Part shown: positions 1-9,290 of the stretch, piece after piece
Position numbering within the stretch: position 1 is the stretch's first letter
Layout of the letters: each line of letters begins with the position of its first letter
Assembly (NCBI RefSeq): GCF_000315055.1
Contig: NZ_BAER01000113.1
Location: 1 to 64,000, forward strand
Length of the DNA stretch: 64,000 nt
Reading direction: 5' to 3'
Origin: Paraglaciecola polaris LMG 21857
GTDB taxonomy: Bacteria > Pseudomonadota > Gammaproteobacteria > Enterobacterales > Alteromonadaceae
The notes under the pieces: model-generated
The model's input: the letters and a program-made list of their open reading frames with translations, nothing else
What the model was told of the DNA's origin: nothing
Databases searched by the model: none
Made by a program: the position numbers and the translations under genes

Positions 1-60
1 CGAGTTATCTCGCTTTTTTATTGGCTGAAATTCAGCATCTAGCAATGACAAGGGAACCCG

Positions 61-1470
61 ATGCAACGCAGGCAGATCGTAAAAGGCTTAGCTGCCAGTT
101 CATTATTATTGGCCGCTGGCGGAGTAAGCGCACCACTTTGGGCGACAAGTGATACTAGCCTAGATGTTATTATCATTGGTGCCGGTTTGGCAGGGTTAAC
201 CAGTGCGGAATATTTAAAAAATCTGGGCTATAAGGTGCTGTTGTTAGAAGCTCGGGATCGAGTGGGGGGGCGTATATTGAGCTTGAACACACAGCCAAAT
301 TCACCAGAAGCCGGCGCACTGCAAATTGGTCAAGGTTACGGCATGATGCGTACCTTCGCCCAGCGCTTAGGTTTGCCTTTGGTGCCGTTAGGCAATTACG
401 CTACACAAAACATCTTTGTGATAAACGGCCAACGTATTCAGGCCGCTGATTGGCCTACTCATGGTAGTAATCATTTACCTGAAGCAGACAAGCATACCTT
501 ACCGTCAAGCTTATATTTTCAAGCTCTGGGCAAGGGCCCGCAATATGCCTTGCCATCAGACTGGGCATCAGAAAAGTATGCGCACTTGGACATTCCGCTT
601 AGGCAATACTTTAAACAGCAGAACTTGTCAGATGAAGCCCTGCGCTTAATCGACTCGAATTTAAATGCCTTGAGCTTACAGGGCCTGTCTGCGGCGGATG
701 CTTTTTACCGCCTAAGTTTGGCGCGCATTGGTGGCCGGGGAGCCCATCGAATTGAAGGGGGCAATAGCCGTTTTACCCAAGCCTTAGCTAGCAACCTACA
801 GGGGGTGATAAACACTAAAAAGGTGGTTAGCCGTATTAATCATGGTGGCGAGAAAGTCATAGTGGGCTGTGAAGACGGCAGCGAATATCGCGCTAAACGC
901 ACTATCATCACCACACCCTTTAGCACATTAAAAGACGTTGAATTAACGGGCGGTATTCGTGCATTTAAGCACAGGGCAATTAATGAAGCTGTGTACACTC
1001 CTGTTACCCAAGTGCATTTCGCCGTTAAAAAACAGGCCGACGTAGCCGCGCTTGAAGCGACAAACTTATGGACTGACAACGCGTTAGGGCGGGTGTTTAG
1101 CCAAATGAATAACAAGGGCCAACTAACGTACTTAACCAGTTGGGTAAACGGCAAACAGGCACAGGCGTTAGATAACCTTTCTGCTAAAGACGCGATAGCC
1201 ACTGTCAGCGCCGCATTAGCGAAATATTGCCCGGCGTTAAAAGGCAAAGTCGAAGTTGTGCATCATCAGTCTTGGAGCAGTGAACGCTTTTCAAAAGGTG
1301 CGTATATTCAATTCGCTCCAGGACAAGTGCAAACCTTAGTACCGCATATGGCGTGTATCGAAGGCAGATTACATTTTGCCGGAGAGCACACAGAGTTTAT
1401 GTACTCGGGAATGGAGTCTGCGATAGTATCTGGGTTACGGGCAGCACAGGAAGTTACTGAACGGTTATAA
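61..1470 (+). CDS. Tat-exported flavin amine oxidase
   Basis: This 469-residue protein is a flavin-containing amine oxidoreductase of the monoamine oxidase type, expected to oxidise an amine with FAD and release aldehyde, ammonia and peroxide. The N-terminus has a twin-arginine motif (RRQIVKG, residues 3-9) followed by a hydrophobic stretch ending near ALWA-like residues at 28, so it is probably exported folded. The FAD dinucleotide motif GAGLAG lies at residues 40-45, followed by RVGGR at 67-71. The C-terminus has the FAGEHTE and SGMESAI motifs that contact FAD in this family. The start at 61 is preceded by AAGGGAA. The substrate is not evident. The lipoprotein gene downstream starts 36 bases later and may be co-transcribed. 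Confidence 0.88.
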   Translation: MQRRQIVKGLAASSLLLAAGGVSAPLWATSDTSLDVIIIGAGLAGLTSAEYLKNLGYKVLLLEARDRVGGRILSLNTQPNSPEAGALQIGQGYGMMRTFAQRLGLPLVPLGNYATQNIFVINGQRIQAADWPTHGSNHLPEADKHTLPSSLYFQALGKGPQYALPSDWASEKYAHLDIPLRQYFKQQNLSDEALRLIDSNLNALSLQGLSAADAFYRLSLARIGGRGAHRIEGGNSRFTQALASNLQGVINTKKVVSRINHGGEKVIVGCEDGSEYRAKRTIITTPFSTLKDVELTGGIRAFKHRAINEAVYTPVTQVHFAVKKQADVAALEATNLWTDNALGRVFSQMNNKGQLTYLTSWVNGKQAQALDNLSAKDAIATVSAALAKYCPALKGKVEVVHHQSWSSERFSKGAYIQFAPGQVQTLVPHMACIEGRLHFAGEHTEFMYSGMESAIVSGLRAAQEVTERL

Positions 1471-1506
1471 TATCCCTGTGCTGGGACATTGATAAGGAGC
1501 ACAAAT

Positions 1507-1845
1507 ATGAAATTTATTCTGGTCATCTCGTTTATTGCTGTTGGGCTTATGGCCTGTAGTCCACAAAATCAACAAGATGTAAAACAACAAAAAAGCGCAG
1601 AGGAGGCAGAGCAATCTACTCAGGTCATATTTGAATGTGAACGCGATGAAGCGATTACAGTACGTTTTTTCACCGACAGCGAACGTGCGGTGATGACCCG
1701 TAACAACGAAGACATTGAGCTAAAACAGGAACGCGCGGCATCGGGCTTTTTGTATAGTAATGGTCCCAATAGCATTCGCGGAAAAGGGGATGATTTGACG
1801 TTACATATAGGCCGCATGGCGCCAATCAACTGCCGAGCCATGTAG
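1507..1845 (+). CDS. MliC-like lysozyme inhibitor lipoprotein
   Basis: This 112-residue lipoprotein resembles the MliC/PliC family, which blocks C-type lysozyme at the cell envelope. The signal peptide ends in the lipobox LMAC with Cys17, followed by a low-complexity Q/E linker to about residue 40. The folded part begins with a FECE segment, contains the family's ASGFLYS stretch and ends with a conserved Cys near the C-terminus, so two cysteines can form the usual disulfide. The start at 1507 is chosen because AAGGAG lies 8 bases upstream; an in-frame upstream start at 1489 would bury the signal peptide. The substrate specificity is inferred from the fold pattern alone. Confidence 0.75.
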   Translation: MKFILVISFIAVGLMACSPQNQQDVKQQKSAEEAEQSTQVIFECERDEAITVRFFTDSERAVMTRNNEDIELKQERAASGFLYSNGPNSIRGKGDDLTLHIGRMAPINCRAM

Positions 1846-1991
1846 CGCCTTTGTATATTGAGCGATAGGTTATTACAGCCTGGTCAGGTCAGCCAGATGT
1901 GGCCAAGACGCCAGCAGTGAACAAACTGCTGGCGTAAAAAGCACATATAGCACATACTTGAACGACTGTTCATTTATGCCTTGTCACACTC

Positions 1992-2840
1992 ATGCACGGT
2001 TCAGCCATGGAAAAAACACTTGAATACAAAGGCCATGTGGTCTTTAAGAAACTCACCGTTCCCAGGTTTAAACGTTTCTCCCGGGAATTTGCCTCTAACG
2101 AAGCCTGTTTTGCGTTTTTCACCCAAGGCGAATATCAGGTACGTACCGCTACGGGGGTATTAACAGTCAACCGTGATGTCGGGCTGCTGGCGAAATGTGT
2201 TAATTATTTCTACCAAACCGCCAGCGGTCAGGTAGAACAAGGCCGTGGTGAAGTGATTGGTGTTTTTTTATTTCCTGATATTTTTCAACGTTTATTCAGT
2301 TTCGATTTTAGTCAGTCCGACTACCGGGTCGATTACGACTTAAAGCAAGTGGAGTTAGATCAGCTGTTGACCCACTACCGTGACAGTATTTCGATTTTGC
2401 TCGACTCCCCTGATTTAGCCAGTCCGTTAATGATAGAAACCAAGTTGCGTGAATTCGTTCTTTTGATGACACAAAAGGTCTCTGCGCCGTCTGAGCTCGA
2501 TTTTTTAGCGTCTATGTTCAAGCCCAACTTTGCTAAAGTTGAAGAAGTGATACAGCATAATTTATTCAGCGATTTAAACATCGATGAATTGGCGGCTTTG
2601 TGTCATATGAGTGTGTCGAGCTTCAAACGCAAGTTTAGCGACGTTTATGGGCAACCTCCAAAGAAGCACATTACCCAGTTGAAAATAGATAAAGCCATTA
2701 GCTTGTTAGGCGAGTCAAATTCCCGGGTCTCTGATATTGTTTTTCAAACTGGTTTTGAGTCGATATCCACGTTTAACCGCGCCTTTAAAAATCATACCGG
2801 TTGCTCGCCGTCAGAGTATCGTCAACGCCATTCCCATTAA
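1992..2840 (+). CDS. AraC family transcriptional regulator
   Basis: This 282-residue regulator has a weakly conserved N-terminal sensor region and a C-terminal AraC/XylS DNA-binding domain over about the last 90 residues. Both helix-turn-helix units are visible: the first around LNIDELAALCHMSVSSFKRKF and the second around VSDIVFQTGFESISTFNRAF, followed by the typical GCSPSEYR ending. Neither possible start (1992, or the ATG at 2007 giving 277 residues) has a good ribosome binding site, so the start is uncertain. The SDR gene begins 120 bases downstream in the same direction and could be a target, but I see no clear repeat site in the gap. Confidence 0.85.
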   Translation: MHGSAMEKTLEYKGHVVFKKLTVPRFKRFSREFASNEACFAFFTQGEYQVRTATGVLTVNRDVGLLAKCVNYFYQTASGQVEQGRGEVIGVFLFPDIFQRLFSFDFSQSDYRVDYDLKQVELDQLLTHYRDSISILLDSPDLASPLMIETKLREFVLLMTQKVSAPSELDFLASMFKPNFAKVEEVIQHNLFSDLNIDELAALCHMSVSSFKRKFSDVYGQPPKKHITQLKIDKAISLLGESNSRVSDIVFQTGFESISTFNRAFKNHTGCSPSEYRQRHSH

Positions 2841-2960
2841 TTACACGCTTTGGCCTAAAGTGACCATTAACTGAACTTTTTTGATAAGTAGCTAGGTTAG
2901 TTATTGCGTAAAGTTGGCCCATTGAATTTCCACTGACAATGTGTAAAAGAGGCAACAAAC

Positions 2961-3761
2961 ATGAGCAATCAATTTAAACAACGTTATGGTGACTGGGCTT
3001 TAATCACAGGGGGTACGTCTGGTATCGGCGCTGAAATAGCCAGCCAACTTGCGGGTGAGGGCATGAACATTGTGCTTGTGGCGCGTAACGAGCAGGACTT
3101 AATTGCGCAAACAGAGCGTTTACAGCGCCTATATAAGGTTAAAACACAGTATATTTCTGCTGATCTTGCTACTCAACAAGGCATGGAAAAAGTGACGCAG
3201 GTTAATCAAGATATCGCCTTACTTGTTCACGCAGCAGGAGTAGAAGTTAGCGGTGCGTTTGAAAAAACGCCATTAGAAAAAGAAATGCAACTGGTTCAGC
3301 TTAATGTGACTTCAACCCTGTATTTGAGTCATTTTTTTGCTCAACAAATGGTTGCGCGTAAGCGCGGTGGCATTTTGTTGGTTTCCAGTTTGGTGTCGCA
3401 CATGGTATCGCCATATTTTGCTAACTATGCGGGCTCTAAATCCTATGTGCTTAACTTAGGCGCGGCCTTATATGGTGAGCTTAAGCCCAAAGGCGTTGAT
3501 GTCAGTGTGCTTTCGCCAGGCTTAACCAATACCGCTATGGCCGCTGGCGCTGATGTTGATTGGAGCAAATTACCCATGGCGCAAAAAGAACCTGCTGCAG
3601 TAGCAGAATTAGCATTAAGTGGCTTAGGTAAGCGCTTTTTAACCATTCCTGGTTTGCGCAATAAAATCATGTCATGGATGATGAATTTAACGCCGTTCGG
3701 ACTACAAGCGACAATCGATCAAAAAATGATGGTGCGTGCTATTCCGAGCAACCGTTTGTAA
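2961..3761 (+). CDS. short-chain dehydrogenase/reductase
   Basis: This 266-residue classical SDR is a cytosolic NAD(P)-dependent oxidoreductase. The cofactor glycine motif TGGTSGIG is at residues 16-23, and the catalytic set Asn115, Ser142, Tyr156 and Lys160 is complete, the last two in YAGSK. After the active site the protein keeps the PG motif (LSPGLTNT), which closes over the cofactor. ARN near residue 41 suggests NADP preference, as a basic residue follows the second strand. GAGG lies upstream of the start. The substrate cannot be read from the sequence. It sits between the AraC regulator and the EthD gene in the same direction. Confidence 0.88.
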   Translation: MSNQFKQRYGDWALITGGTSGIGAEIASQLAGEGMNIVLVARNEQDLIAQTERLQRLYKVKTQYISADLATQQGMEKVTQVNQDIALLVHAAGVEVSGAFEKTPLEKEMQLVQLNVTSTLYLSHFFAQQMVARKRGGILLVSSLVSHMVSPYFANYAGSKSYVLNLGAALYGELKPKGVDVSVLSPGLTNTAMAAGADVDWSKLPMAQKEPAAVAELALSGLGKRFLTIPGLRNKIMSWMMNLTPFGLQATIDQKMMVRAIPSNRL

Positions 3762-3950
3762 CATACCGAACAGAAAGCACAGGGCATAGGTCTCTGTTGC
3801 TGACCTTTAAAATGTGTACTGAGCATATTTATGGGGCATTAACAATTTGTGAATGAGAAGTGTGTCGACCGTTGCTTACGACAAAAGCCTCACGGCTGGC
3901 CAGTTCTTTAAATTATCTAGTATGTAACCTTAACCAAAAAAGAGAATGTT

Positions 3951-4262
3951 ATGATTAAAGTCAGTGTATTGTACCCAAATAGTGATAGCGCTACCTTCGA
4001 TATGGATTATTATCTTAATACCCATTTACCCCTTGTGGCTGAGTTAGTAGGCGAAGCACTTCTTAGTGGTCATGCAGATAAGGGTCTTGCGGGTGGCGCT
4101 CCCGGCGAAGCACCTGCGTACATCGCTATGGGGCATCTAACCTTTGATTCAGTTGAATCGTTCCAACAATCATTTGGTCCTCACCAAGGAGCGATATTGG
4201 CTGATTTAGCAAATTTCACTAACACGCATCCTACCGTGCAAATCAGTGAAATAAAGCAGTAA
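3951..4262 (+). CDS. EthD family protein
   Basis: This 103-residue protein matches the EthD family, a small ferredoxin-like fold of the dimeric alpha-beta barrel type. The family signature is clear at the N-terminus: IKVSVLYPN, then DMDYYLNTHLPLV with the conserved His at about residue 25. The C-terminal half has the family's FQQSFGPH segment. EthD proteins accompany monooxygenase and degradation operons, but their exact reaction is generally unknown. A good ribosome binding site (AGAGAA) precedes the start. A strong terminator lies 40 bases downstream, so this is the last gene of its unit. Confidence 0.82.
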   Translation: MIKVSVLYPNSDSATFDMDYYLNTHLPLVAELVGEALLSGHADKGLAGGAPGEAPAYIAMGHLTFDSVESFQQSFGPHQGAILADLANFTNTHPTVQISEIKQ

Positions 4263-4300
4263 GTAAGGTTGCCGCGTCTTAGAATAACGAGGCGTTTTTA

Positions 4301-4325
4301 AGCCAGCGTTTTCGCTGGCTTTTTA
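4301..4325 (+). terminator. Rho-independent terminator
   Basis: AGCCAGCG and CGCTGGCT form an 8-bp stem around a TTTT loop and are followed directly by TTTTT. It lies 38 bases after the EthD stop codon and would end that transcript. Confidence 0.88.
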
Positions 4326-4337
4326 CTATCAGAGCGC

Positions 4338-4430
4338 TTAAAGCGGACGGAACGAAAAGAGCAGAGGGTGCGCAGAGAACATCGAAAACGCTGAGAGAAA
4401 ACAGAAAGAGCGCGGACAAAGTAATGAACG
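4338..4430. repeat. purine-rich degenerate repeat
   Basis: About 90 bases are strongly purine-biased on the + strand and contain loosely repeated units such as GCAGAGGGTG, CGCAGAGAAC, CGCTGAGAGA and AACAGAAAGA at roughly 10 to 15 base spacing. There is no open frame. It fits the scattered GCAGAG-type intergenic repeats seen in many gammaproteobacteria. The rest of the 391-base gap between the EthD and nitronate monooxygenase genes shows nothing else I can name. Confidence 0.4.
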
Positions 4431-4653
4431 CTAAGTACATTGCGCAGCGGTGAGTGTTGCTTATCGCGAGTCCATAGGCATATTATTTAATCAATGTAAC
4501 ATAGCGGCTAGGGCGCCTTGGCAGTAAATCGCGTATTTCTGCGGCGTCAATACACTTTGATTTGACCCTATACGGCGCGGGATAAGTCTCTAAACATTAT
4601 CCCTTTCATATAAGGCTATTATTTGCTTTTCAATACTCTACCAGCTCTTATTT

Positions 4654-5619
4654 TTAAAGGGCTAGCAGCCTTTTTTTCGCTGCTTTATACTCAGACGTCA
4701 ATTTGCTAACAAGATCTTGTGTAGATTGAACTTGTTTAATCGCGTTAATGCCCTGACCACAGCCCCATATATCTTTCCACGCTTTCGCTTTTGAAGTACT
4801 GCCTGAGCCAAAGTCCATCTTCAAAGCGTCGCTTTGGGGCAAGTTATCGGGATCCATGCCTGCTGCCACAATGGAAGGCTTTAGATAATTACCATGAACA
4901 CCTGTAAATAAATTGGTATATACAATATCGCTCGCCGCATAGTCCACTAAGGCCTGCTTATAAGCTTGGTCTGCATTGGCTTCTTTAGTGGCGATAAAGG
5001 CAGACCCGATATAGGCTAAATCAGCGCCCATAGCTTGCGCTGCTAATACATTTTGGCCTGCAGAAATGGCCCCAGATAACAAAACAGGCCCATCGAACCA
5101 CTCCCTCACTTCTTGAATAAACGCCATAGGTGAAAGGGTGCCTGCATGACCGCCCGCACCGGCAGCGACGCAGATAAGTCCGTCGGCACCTTTCTCAATT
5201 GCTTTTTTGGCAAAGCGATTGTCAATTACGTCGTGTAAACAGATCCCGCCATAAGAATGAATAGCATCAAATACCTCCGGTCTTGCCCCTAACGATGTGA
5301 TGACAATGGGTACTTTGTGCTTTACGCATATTTCCACATCATGCATTAACCGATCGTTTGAGCTGTGCACTATCTGATTAACCGCGTAAGGAGCCGCCGG
5401 GCAGTCAGGGTTCGCTTGATTGTATTCATCTAGCTCTGTGTTGATTCTGGTCAGCCAGGTATCTAACATTTCTGCTGGGCGCGCATTTAATGCTGGGAAA
5501 GAACCAACAACTCCCGCTTTACATTGGCTGATCACTAATTCTGGTCCTGAAATAATAAATAGTGGAGCGCCAACGACAGGTATGGATAGACGACCTTGCA
5601 TGACTTTTGGTATAGACAC
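4654..5619 (-). CDS. nitronate monooxygenase family protein
   Basis: This 321-residue FMN-dependent TIM-barrel protein belongs to the nitronate monooxygenase (2-nitropropane dioxygenase) family, which oxidises alkyl nitronates. The FMN and active-site segment AAGAGGHAG is at residues 152-160, with the presumed catalytic His at 158. It is followed by LSGAISAGQNV and MGADLAYIGSAF, the phosphate-binding loops of the family. The start is a GTG at 5619 with only a weak GAGAA upstream. An internal ATG six codons on is a possible alternative. The gene is isolated and convergent with the EthD unit. A 9-bp-arm inverted repeat lies 25 bases upstream of the start. Confidence 0.87.
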   Translation of the reverse strand: MSIPKVMQGRLSIPVVGAPLFIISGPELVISQCKAGVVGSFPALNARPAEMLDTWLTRINTELDEYNQANPDCPAAPYAVNQIVHSSNDRLMHDVEICVKHKVPIVITSLGARPEVFDAIHSYGGICLHDVIDNRFAKKAIEKGADGLICVAAGAGGHAGTLSPMAFIQEVREWFDGPVLLSGAISAGQNVLAAQAMGADLAYIGSAFIATKEANADQAYKQALVDYAASDIVYTNLFTGVHGNYLKPSIVAAGMDPDNLPQSDALKMDFGSGSTSKAKAWKDIWGCGQGINAIKQVQSTQDLVSKLTSEYKAAKKRLLAL

Positions 5620-5643
5620 TTTATTCTCGATATTTAAATTAGG

Positions 5644-5667
5644 GGTTATTTACATATCTAAATAACC
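5644..5667. promoter_or_regulatory. inverted repeat upstream of nitronate monooxygenase
   Basis: GGTTATTTA and TAAATAACC are perfect 9-bp arms around a 6-base spacer. It lies 25 to 48 bases upstream of the GTG start on the minus strand, where an operator or a 5' leader hairpin would be. The regulator is unknown. Confidence 0.4.
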
Positions 5668-6333
5668 ATTGATAAACAGCTTAAGGAAGCGATGAAAATT
5701 AGATTGATTTAAAATAACGTTCGATACATGAAGCCAATCAGTAATTTGGAACATCAGCCTATTAATGACGTAAGGAAAATGTATATAAATCTCAAAAATT
5801 AAAAGGTCAAAAACAAACCTTATCCTTGCAATGAAACAACAGTATATCCGCCTTGATATAGGTAAACGAACGATTGAAATTTATACTAACCCATAGTTTG
5901 CATTTATTAGAAAACTTGCGTTTCAAAAAGGTTAATGAATCTGGACGCAATTAGGTGGGGTTCCTTTGGTGCTGTTTAATAACGTCTATTTAAGTGTGGC
6001 ATAACCACATCAATGCAAGATGAGCGATAGGACCGTCTGCAGTAATAAGTCACTATTTCGACAACGAAAATCAGGCAGCAAATAAACTATTATCGGGTGA
6101 AATTCAGATGTGCTATTCAAATAAATGCGCATTAATAGCAGCTGTTAATTTATCAGTCGATATTTCAAATTCAACAAAGTCTGTGCAGTGCCTAGTCTTG
6201 TAGACATTTTCCTTGCGTTATAAATACTCATCATCAGATGAAATTATCCATGCTTCATGGTATCGACAATAATTGCTCATGCTTATCGCGAGGCACTTTG
6301 CCGTATCACATGAAAACATAGGGAACTATTTTT
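5668..6333. other. non-coding gap, nothing identified
   Basis: These 666 bases are AT-rich and contain no open frame with a plausible start, ribosome binding site and codon use. I see no RNA gene, terminator or repeat. It separates the divergent nitronate monooxygenase and thioesterase genes and must hold both promoters. Confidence 0.5.
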
Positions 6334-6756
6334 ATGACAAGTAAAGAACAAGCAATTGAAAAGATAAATCTGCATGCTCCCAAGTTCATCAGTTTACTTG
6401 GCGGAAAGTTAGTTGATTTTGATGTTGAAACAGACGCTTGCCAATTTGAATTCAATATTGGCAGAGACTTTTGTCATTCTATAGACGTTGTACAAGGAGG
6501 CTTTGTTACTGCCATGCTAGATACAGCGATGAGTCACGCGGTAATGGCACTAAATAAAGAGATTACTAATATTTCCTCGTTAGAAATAAAAACGACGTAT
6601 CTGGAGCCAACACGTGCAGGAAAGTTGCGGGTTGAAGGTTGGGCGATAAAAAAAGGCTATAAAGTCGCCTTTATGGAAGGCCGAATTTATAACGAAAATA
6701 ATGAGCTGACAGCCACTGCGAGTTCGGTGGCTAAACTATCCAGAGCGGCTAAATAA
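6334..6756 (+). CDS. PaaI-type hotdog thioesterase
   Basis: This 140-residue protein has the single hotdog domain of the PaaI/YbgC-like acyl-CoA thioesterases, cytosolic enzymes that hydrolyse acyl-CoA. The family signature is at residues 48-70: HSIDVVQGGFVTAMLD followed by MSHAVMAL, in which the Gly-Gly turn and the Asp of MLD form the active site. The second half has the usual SLEIKTTYLEP strand and the ELTATASSVAKL end. The start has GGGAA upstream. The alpha/beta hydrolase gene follows 109 bases later in the same direction, so the two may act on related substrates; this is inference. Confidence 0.85.
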   Translation: MTSKEQAIEKINLHAPKFISLLGGKLVDFDVETDACQFEFNIGRDFCHSIDVVQGGFVTAMLDTAMSHAVMALNKEITNISSLEIKTTYLEPTRAGKLRVEGWAIKKGYKVAFMEGRIYNENNELTATASSVAKLSRAAK

Positions 6757-6865
6757 TATTCCTGTAAATGCGCACAAGCCTGAGTGTGCTTAATTGCACA
6801 TAAATCAGCGAGTGGTTTTGTCGGTAAACATCTCACGTAAACCATAACTTGAATTCGGAAATTTA

Positions 6866-7744
6866 ATGCCACAACGTCGACCTAAAAATTACTCTGTTGA
6901 ATTACACGCCGGTAAAGCAAATAGCACCGCCTTGAATGTTTATGAGTGGGAAGGTATAGGCCCGCCGTTGCTATTGGTTCACGCAGCTGGGTTTCATGGC
7001 CGGATGTGGGACAAAATAATCAAGGATCTGGGTAATCGGCACGTTTACGCCGTGGATCTGCGTTGTCATGGGTTAAGTGAATATTCTGCATCACCTTATA
7101 GCTTTCAGCTATTTGGTGATGATGTTGTGGCGCTAATTGAACGCCTAGATTTGTACAATATTATCGCGTGTGGGCACTCAATGGGAGGTCATGTGGTTTT
7201 ACATGCAGCGAGCACGTTGCCTCATCGATTCACCCATGCTTTGCTATTAGATCCGGTGGTTTTCCCACCGAATACACCCGACCCGATACAAACGGACCCA
7301 GCAAAAAGCCCTATAGCCTCTAGGCGCAACGAATGGACATCTGCAGCTGAAATGTTCACTCGTTTTAGCAGTCGTGCACCGTTTAGCGAGTGGGACTCTG
7401 AGGTATTGAAAGACTATTGCGACTATGGGCTGGTTCATAAAAACAAAGGGGAATTGTTTGAGTTGGCTTGCCCGCCAGTCTGCGAGGCGGCAATTTACCA
7501 AAGCTCAGGCAACGGTTTATTATTGGACAAGGTGTCATCAATCACCGCAAGCGTAAAAATATTGCGAGTGAAAGAACGCACGCCAGAGGACGAGCCTTTT
7601 GATTTTCGACCATCCACCACATACAAGGGCTTAGTCGACCTAATACCAAAAGCAACAGAAACTTACTTGCCCAACCACACGCATTTTGTTCCTATGGAAG
7701 ATCCTCATTTAGTCGCCAGCGAAATTACCGGACTAGGCACATAA
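6866..7744 (+). CDS. alpha/beta hydrolase
   Basis: This 292-residue cytosolic protein has the alpha/beta hydrolase fold. The oxyanion strand LLLVHAAGFHG is near residues 36-45, the nucleophile elbow GHSMGG at 103-108 puts the catalytic Ser at 105, and the catalytic His is His273 in HTHFVPMEDP. The acid is probably in the VKERTPEDE segment. The layout resembles epoxide hydrolase or esterase relatives, but the substrate is not identifiable. No signal peptide is present. It follows the thioesterase gene in the same direction. Confidence 0.82.
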   Translation: MPQRRPKNYSVELHAGKANSTALNVYEWEGIGPPLLLVHAAGFHGRMWDKIIKDLGNRHVYAVDLRCHGLSEYSASPYSFQLFGDDVVALIERLDLYNIIACGHSMGGHVVLHAASTLPHRFTHALLLDPVVFPPNTPDPIQTDPAKSPIASRRNEWTSAAEMFTRFSSRAPFSEWDSEVLKDYCDYGLVHKNKGELFELACPPVCEAAIYQSSGNGLLLDKVSSITASVKILRVKERTPEDEPFDFRPSTTYKGLVDLIPKATETYLPNHTHFVPMEDPHLVASEITGLGT

Positions 7745-7883
7745 ACCCCTTATGCTAAAAGTGCTTTTTTAGGCAAAAAGCGATGTTTAGTATCATCCAA
7801 TAGTCACTAAACTTCATTTGGCTCGCGGGTTAAAAGTAGTTAGAGTGCCGGTGTATTGATTGTTTACCTTGGTACTAATTAGC

Positions 7884-8243
7884 ACGCCTGATGGGCACAG
7901 CCTACGCTCAATGTCACATTCACCACTGGCCGTTTATCAGTCTCAACTGGGTAAACCTTAATTGAAGATACTAATCAGCGCCAAACGATTGAAGCTCTTG
8001 ATAGTCTTTATCATCAACTCAGCAAACCAAAGTGGGCCTGCTCAAGTAAAAGGGCTTTATTTGTGGGGAGATGTGGGCCGAGGTAAAATATTTTTGCTGG
8101 ACTTGTTTTACGATTGTTTACCGCAAAAGGGCAAGCTACAGTTACACTTTCATCCCTTTATGGCACGTATTCATCAGGCACTTAACGAGCAAACTGGCCA
8201 GCAGGACCCATTGATACAGATAGCGAAAAACCTCGCTCAAAAG
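7884..8243 (+). pseudogene. decayed ZapE/AFG1-type ATPase gene
   Basis: This stretch is a broken copy of the ATPase gene at 10807. The start codon position reads ACG instead of ATG (ACG CCT GAT GGG against ATG CCT GAT GGG). PLAVYQSQLGK then matches, a single-base loss near 7956 moves the frame to LIEDTNQRQTIEALDSLYHQL, and a second shift near 8035 returns to GLYLWGDVGRGK. The Walker A motif reads GRGKI where the intact copy has GRGKT. The match stops at about IAKNLAQK, so the Walker B and all later parts are gone. Bases 8244-8372 resemble nothing I recognise. An open frame from 7962 to 8372 exists but its first 25 codons are out of frame with the family and it should not be called a gene. Confidence 0.85.
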
Positions 8244-8372
8244 TTGCATTATAAACGTTATTTCATGGTAGGTAGATTTGTACTGCAATATCACTTTCGT
8301 GTTTGTTTAACTCGCCATGCGAGGTTAAAAAGGGTTGCTTGCGCACCTATGACGTTTACATACGCAAACTAA

Positions 8373-9254
8373 TCAGTCTTTTAGTAAGTTACGTAATAAT
8401 TGCCTGAGCACGCTAAACACCGCTAAATTACTGTGGCGCTGATGTTGTAACACATCAACATTAGCCTGCCAGCCCATTTCTTTGAACTCCAGTGGTAGTT
8501 TAACCAGTGCGCCGCTTAGCACTGATTCATTGGCTACATGCTCAGGTAATAAACACCATCCGTGCCCCTGCAGCGCTAGCTCTAGTAATAAGTAGTAGTT
8601 GTCGGCGTACCAAGTGTCTGGGCTTATTTTTAATTGAAAGCTACTTGTTTGGGTATTTCGCGAGCGGATCAGTAACTGACGATGCAATCGTAAACCGTCT
8701 ATATTTTTACATACTTGACCCGCTAAGGGATGGGTTTGGGCAACGTACAAGTCAAATTTCACACTGCCAATACACTCATAATCTAAATAACTGGGGATAT
8801 CCAATTCGCTAAAAATAATCCCCGTCAGTACTTTCTGGCGCTTTAACATGTCGATGATATCGAGGCTGGAGGCACTTAAAAATTCTAGGGTGACAAACGG
8901 GTATTTCGTCTGTAACTCATTAATAGTATGCGTGATTTTTTGAAAGGGAATACCTTCATCAAGGGCTATTGTGATTTCGCTCGGTGTTTTGTCGCTCAGT
9001 GCTAACGCAGCATTTTTTAAGCGCTGATGCTGATTGAGTAATGCCTGAGCCTGGGGTAATAACTTGATACCTGCGTCGGTAAGTTTTGGATAGCGGCCAG
9101 AGCGCTCAAACAGTGTGGTATTGCAGTCTATTTCTAAGTTAATAATATGCTGGCTCACGACAGACTGCACTTTACCTAAGCGCCGAGCTGCTGCTGAAAA
9201 CGAGCCCGTCTCGACGGTAATCACAAACGCCTGAAGTTGTTCCACACTAAACAT
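8373..9254 (-). CDS. LysR family regulator, AceR-like by context
   Basis: This 293-residue LysR-type regulator has the N-terminal winged helix-turn-helix (FSAAARRLGKVQSVVSQHI, about residues 18-36) followed by a periplasmic-binding-like effector domain beginning near residue 90 with SEITIALDEG. It is divergent from a PACE efflux gene, with 90 bases between the two starts. That is the arrangement known for aceR and aceI of Acinetobacter, where the LysR protein activates the pump. A T-N11-A type box lies in the gap (9291-9305). The effector is therefore probably a small cationic compound, but this rests on context only. Confidence 0.87.
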   Translation of the reverse strand: MFSVEQLQAFVITVETGSFSAAARRLGKVQSVVSQHIINLEIDCNTTLFERSGRYPKLTDAGIKLLPQAQALLNQHQRLKNAALALSDKTPSEITIALDEGIPFQKITHTINELQTKYPFVTLEFLSASSLDIIDMLKRQKVLTGIIFSELDIPSYLDYECIGSVKFDLYVAQTHPLAGQVCKNIDGLRLHRQLLIRSRNTQTSSFQLKISPDTWYADNYYLLLELALQGHGWCLLPEHVANESVLSGALVKLPLEFKEMGWQANVDVLQHQRHSNLAVFSVLRQLLRNLLKD

Positions 9255-9290
9255 ATCGTTTTTCCAGATACTAGTTAACTATTACGTATC

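Noticed and set aside
7962-8372. Open frame of 136 residues with a P-loop-like stretch
   Set aside because: Its first part is out of frame with the family and its end is unrelated, so it is part of a decayed ZapE-like gene and not a small gene of its own.
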